From Amblyornis subalaris (taxonomy: Eukaryota > Chordata > Aves > Passeriformes > Ptilonorhynchidae): a stretch of DNA of 64,000 nucleotides. How positions within the stretch are numbered: position 1 is the stretch's first letter; each line of letters starts with the position of its first letter. The stretch lies in the NCBI GenBank assembly GCA_018881555.1, contig JACAXG010000007.1, positions 1,502,643 through 1,566,642 of the forward strand, in the 5' to 3' direction. This document shows positions 63,601 through 64,000 of the stretch, in pieces. The notes under the pieces were generated by a model. It had not been told where the DNA came from and did no database searches. It was given only the letters and a program-made list of their open reading frames with translations. The translations under genes and the position numbers were made by a program.

Positions 63601-64000
63601 TTTGCTCATGCTTTCTACAAATGAAAGAAAAAGAAAGCCCAACTGTACCTTAAGCAAATGACTTAGGTAGATGTTTTTTTGTTGTTAAAATCTAGCGTAA
63701 GTGTTTCTGCCAGAAACAGTAAACGTTTGTGTGATCTCTGATCACAAAGGCTAAATGTGAAATAAGCTGAGAAACTATTTTTTTTCTCCTGGCCACAAAC
63801 GGTAGTATCTCTCTCAAAGCTATTTGTCTGTTAGATATTCCTTGTCAGTGTGCTTTTGGGGATTCAGGTCTTTCTCGATGATTCTAATTGAGACTCCAAC
63901 TGTATGAAGCACCATTTAAACCTGGTGTTCAGCTGTCTTTCTCGGATTTCCATGCAATTAATGGATTTCTTCTTCCCTCTTGGGCTAAATTGAGAATATC
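57649..64000. other. Gene-free unique sequence to the window end
   Basis: I recognise no gene. A 27-bp tandem pair sharing TATTACAGAAGGAAT starts at 60252 and 60279. Many isolated single Ns are present. CpGs rise slightly at 63150-63420. The final kilobase shows no repeat or exon. Confidence 0.5.
60252..60293 (+). repeat. Partial tandem duplication, 27 bp period
   Basis: TATTACAGAAGGAAT is present at 60252-60266 and 60279-60293. The intervening 12 bases are not repeated downstream in full, so only one and a half units are visible. Confidence 0.7.

Noticed and set aside
63905..63930. miR-29-like seed AGCACCATTT
   Set aside because: The sequence departs from the mature microRNA after the seed, and no proper hairpin partner was found.
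1..64000. CRISPR array, operon, prophage or bacterial system
   Set aside because: There are no regularly spaced direct repeats, no compact genes and no ribosome-binding sites. The CR1 elements and base composition identify vertebrate nuclear DNA.

Overview
This 64 kb window is non-coding DNA from a vertebrate nuclear genome, almost certainly a bird. The evidence is the repeats. There are three degenerate CR1 LINE tails: 22949-23247 and 30538-30644 on the + strand, and 54440-54556 on the - strand. The first ends in the short TGATTCTR-type repeat that closes avian CR1 copies. An older CR1/L3-like LINE fossil with recognisable reverse-transcriptase peptides lies at 7320-8225 (- strand). The rest is AT-rich, SINE-poor, mostly unique sequence with short microsatellites. 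I found no bacterial, phage or organellar features and no recognisable protein-coding exon, tRNA, rRNA or known microRNA. Open frames reach at most about 150 codons, occur on both strands, and look like chance.

Layout: 1-1090 holds a CpG-rich patch with a canonical G-quadruplex motif and ends in a poly-T tract. 1090-7320 is unique sequence with one 40-bp tandem pair. 7320-8225 is the LINE fossil. 8226-14624 is unique sequence with an AT microsatellite at 9379. 14625-14741 is a degenerate palindromic element. 14742-22948 contains short local duplications, a purine tract, a CpG cluster at 17018-17286, a homeodomain/POU-type motif cluster at 19453-19515 and a motif-dense stretch at 21590-21860. 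After the CR1 copy at 22949-23247 comes a second, longer palindrome at 24992-25138, then the densest CpG cluster at 25712-25962. 26-47 kb is largely featureless apart from a CR1 tail, small hairpins, one more G-quadruplex motif and a strongly A+C-biased patch at 46411-46665. 47-64 kb carries two to three decayed copies of a dispersed amniote repeat centred on a CAATGG/CCATTG inverted motif, a 54-56 bp tandem duplication and the third CR1 tail.

The window therefore reads as an intergenic region or large intron. The most interesting content is the two ancient palindromic elements, the paired TGCTAATTA sites exactly 20 bp apart, and the CpG clusters, all candidates for old transposons or regulatory DNA. 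One open frame on the - strand at 51571-51852 looks protein-like but is unidentified. Isolated single Ns are unevenly distributed, with N-free blocks of several kilobases, which probably reflects assembly or heterozygosity handling.
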